A stretch of 64,000 nucleotides of DNA from Lumbricus rubellus (Eukaryota; Annelida; Clitellata; Crassiclitellata; Lumbricidae), in NCBI GenBank assembly GCA_945859605.1, contig OX243816.1:40413325-40477324 (forward strand), read 5' to 3'. The notes under the pieces are model-generated. The model saw only the letters and a program-made list of their open reading frames with translations, was not told the DNA's origin and did no database searches. Made by a program: the position numbers and the translations under genes. Below are positions 61,690-64,000 of this stretch, piece after piece (the first letter of the stretch is position 1; each line of letters opens with the position of its first letter).

Positions 61690-64000
61690 TATTGTATTGT
61701 ATTGTATTTAAACATTTATAAAGCGCCTCTAGTAGGGTGAACCGTTCAGAGGCGCTCCCAGTGCGCAAGGCCCCGCGAGAAGAAACAAGTTTTGAGAAGA
61801 GACAAAGCAGAAGAGAGACTACCAGAGAGAAGTGTAGAGCGAACAGAAGGAAGAAGGGCATTCCAAAGAGAAGGACCAATTGAGACAAATGATCGAGACT
61901 GAGCCATAGCAGTTCTAGAACGAGGAACCAAGAGGTCAAATCTGTTGGATGAACGAAGTGGACGGTGGGAGGAAGCCGAGTGAGGACGAAGTAAAACATT
62001 AGTCAGATATTTTGGAACAAGACCCCGTTGAGCCTTAATGATCAGAGTGAGGATCTTAAATTGTGTGCGAGCACGGAGAGGAAGCCAGTGTAGTTCATGA
62101 AACATAAAGGCAGATATGTGAGAGTACTTGGGAAGGCGGGCAATCAATCTAGCAGCTGAGTTGAGAACCGACTGAATCGGAGAAAGACGAACTTTAGGAA
62201 GACCAATGAGGAGAGCATTGCAATAGTCAATTCGTGAACATATAAAAGCATGAATTAAGGTAGTGAAGATGGAGGAGGAGACAGAGCGACGAATGACTCT
62301 GAGACGTCTTAAATGAAAGTAAGACGAGCGTGTAACATTGGAAATATGCTCGGTAAAGGTAAGTGAGCTATCAAGTACAACACCCAGATCCCGCACACTT
62401 GAAGAGAAGGAAAACAGCGGGAATTTTTCAGAGAGCAGAAAGAAATCAAGCTTCTGGAGCTGCTGGGGAGTACCTAGCCAGATGAATTGAGTCTTTGAAG
62501 TATTAAGTGAAAGGCGATTAGAAGACATCCATGAGTGGAGATGATTAGTAAGGGATTCAATAAGCGCGACTAACAGCAGCTGGGAAGATGAGGGTCCATG
62601 GACAAAAGCCTGAACATCATCAGCAAATAGATGGCCAGCAGCACTACAAATCCGAAACAGAGAAGAGATGTCAGCCGTGTAAAGAATAAATAAGAGAGGT
62701 CCAAGAACTGAACCTTGAGGAACACCCAGATTAATATGAACCCATTGGGTTCGAGAGTCACCAGATATAATCATTTGAGTTCTTTCAGAAAGGTACGACT
62801 GGAACCAAGACAGGGGAACACCCTTAACACCATAGGAGATTTCAAGACGCTTGAGTAGGATATCATGATCGACCATGTCAAAGGCTGAAGAGACATCATA
62901 GAGGGCCAAAAGAGTGACCTCAGACTTATCAATAGCAGAATAGATTTCGGATAATAGAGAAAGGAGAGCTGTCTCGGTGGAATGATGGGCCCTAAAACCT
63001 GATTGATTTGCAGGAAGGAGGCCAGATTGCTCAAGATAAGGTAGAAACTGTAGAGAGACAAGACGTTCCAGTGTCTTAGAAAGAAAGGATAGATTTGAGA
63101 TAGGCCGATAATTTTGGCAAAGGTTGGTGTCAAGGTTAGGCTTTTTGAGGGAAGGAAAGACAAGGGCCCGTTTCTGTGAGGGAGGGATGCAACCTTCAGA
63201 GAGGGACCTATTAAACAGGTAGACTAAAAATGGGCTAAAGTCATCCAAAATGTCATTGATTACAAATGGGGGTAGGGGGTCAAGTTCACATGAGTTTAAA
63301 TTTGCAGTTGTAAAAGCTAGCCGAAGGTCTAATTCAGTGATAGGTTTAAAATCATCAAAAACAGTTGAAGTTGAGGTAAACTTTGGAGGGGGTGCGTCAG
63401 CAGTTGAAGCACGAAGGCGGTCAATCTTTGCTGACAGTGCGTCCAGAAATTCACCTGCAGTGAATGCAGGTATTTCAGAGGAGCGAGATGTCTTGCCAAG
63501 AAGCCCCGAGATCGACGACCACAGACGTCTGGGATTCTTGGCGTTGCGCGAGACCAGCTTTTCCCAGTGAGCTGCCTCTTTGTGGTGGTAGAGACGATGT
63601 AGGGCGCGTAGCTGAGCAATCCAAGCCAGTCGATCACTGGACGCCTTGGTCCGACGATACCGTCGCTCTAGACATCGTGTTTGACGACGAAGTCTGTGGC
63701 AGTCGGCGTCAATCCACACTGCCAAAGGACGAACACGTGTCCATACCTTGCGGCGAGGTAGCATACTGTCAAGAAGATTTGTCACTGTGGAGGTGTATAG
63801 GTCAAACAGTTGAGCGACAGTGAGCATATCAAGATCAGGAGACGGTGTAGAAAGAAGAGTATCACGAAGAGCGTTGCTGAAGGCTTGAGAGTCGAATGAC
63901 TTCCATCCTCTCTGCATGCGAATGGAATGAATCGGTTGAAGATGGATGGAAGGAAGGATGAACTGGATGAAGGAATGATCCGAGAGTGTTGGAGGCATCA
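61690..64000 (-). mobile_element. L2-clade LINE, long copy, runs off the window
   Basis: Minus strand. The 3' end has an ATACA-type tail (61690-61707), the AGCGCCTCT/AGAGGCGCT hairpin and a GCGCACTGGGAGCGCCTCTG segment identical to that of the copy at 62-1745. The 5' end is outside the window. It sits in the intron upstream of TRIM gene C exon 3, in the same orientation as that gene. Confidence 0.93.
61746..64000 (-). CDS. L2 LINE endonuclease/reverse-transcriptase ORF, partial
   Basis: Open from the window edge to the stop at 61746, at least 750 codons with no frameshift. The visible N-terminus contains SDHSFIQF, the conserved Ser-Asp-His end of the apurinic-like endonuclease domain, so the true start is upstream and the Met at 63998 is internal. 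RT motifs: CQNYRPISNLSFLSKTLERL, DVSSAFDMVD, GVPQGSVLGPLLFILY, LFADDVQAF, SRIDYCNALLIGLP and LHWLPLRARTQFKI. The intact frame suggests a recently active copy. Confidence 0.92.
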   Translation of the reverse strand, partial: MPPTLSDHSFIQFILPSIHLQPIHSIRMQRGWKSFDSQAFSNALRDTLLSTPSPDLDMLTVAQLFDLYTSTVTNLLDSMLPRRKVWTRVRPLAVWIDADCHRLRRQTRCLERRYRRTKASSDRLAWIAQLRALHRLYHHKEAAHWEKLVSRNAKNPRRLWSSISGLLGKTSRSSEIPAFTAGEFLDALSAKIDRLRASTADAPPPKFTSTSTVFDDFKPITELDLRLAFTTANLNSCELDPLPPFVINDILDDFSPFLVYLFNRSLSEGCIPPSQKRALVFPSLKKPNLDTNLCQNYRPISNLSFLSKTLERLVSLQFLPYLEQSGLLPANQSGFRAHHSTETALLSLLSEIYSAIDKSEVTLLALYDVSSAFDMVDHDILLKRLEISYGVKGVPLSWFQSYLSERTQMIISGDSRTQWVHINLGVPQGSVLGPLLFILYTADISSLFRICSAAGHLFADDVQAFVHGPSSSQLLLVALIESLTNHLHSWMSSNRLSLNTSKTQFIWLGTPQQLQKLDFFLLSEKFPLFSFSSSVRDLGVVLDSSLTFTEHISNVTRSSYFHLRRLRVIRRSVSSSIFTTLIHAFICSRIDYCNALLIGLPKVRLSPIQSVLNSAARLIARLPKYSHISAFMFHELHWLPLRARTQFKILTLIIKAQRGLVPKYLTNVLLRPHSASSHRPLRSSNRFDLLVPRSRTAMAQSRSFVSIGPSLWNALLPSVRSTLLSGSLSSALSLLKTCFFSRGLAHWERL

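Overview
This is eukaryotic genomic DNA, most likely from a marine deuterostome invertebrate. An echinoderm is my best guess. The evidence is the intron-rich genes, expanded innate-immune-type families (fibrinogen-related lectins and TRIM-NHL proteins), L2-type LINEs with tRNA-derived SINEs, and very frequent AGGCCTA-type words. The taxon is an inference and not something the sequence proves.

Region 1 (1-21000, + strand) holds two tandem copies of a four-exon secreted-protein gene: signal peptide, PAN/apple-like domain, a 37-nt linker exon, a fibronectin-II-like exon, and a fibrinogen-like domain (FReD). Copy 1 joins 2251-2619, 4847-4883, 6518-6676 and 7914-8521 (390 aa). Copy 2 joins 10567-10932, 15946-15982, 17446-17604 and 20386-20993 (389 aa). 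Phases agree throughout if intron 1 uses a GC-AG donor, which is present in both copies. Each copy has since received its own transposon insertions, many with exact target-site duplications (TSDs) and an empty site in the other copy.

Region 2 (23000-61400, - strand) is a tandem array of TRIM genes: RING, two B-boxes and coiled coil in exon 1, a 105-nt exon 2, and an NHL-like beta-propeller in exon 3. Gene A is 23774-28596, gene B is 48611-55348, and gene C shows only its last exon (60479-61368). Exons 1 and 2 have identical lengths (1126 and 105 nt) in A and B.

Between genes A and B sits a nest of DNA transposons. An outer element of about 13.9 kb (28988-42888, TSD TGAATTCG) carries a broken gene of the 'ESHYxR' transposase-like family. 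Inserted in it is a 6.9-kb Mutator-like element (30284-37214) coding for a FAR1-like, MULE-transposase, SWIM and PHD protein with introns. Smaller elements are nested inside both. A hAT element (43046-45322, TSD CGTGTCTT) lies just downstream.

Region 3 (61690 to the window end, - strand) is a long L2-clade LINE with an open EN/RT frame that runs off the window. Truncated relatives lie at 62-1745, 7467-7812 and 11755-12592. SINEs in the window share the 3'-end hairpin of these LINEs. No CRISPR array, rRNA or convincing functional tRNA gene was seen.
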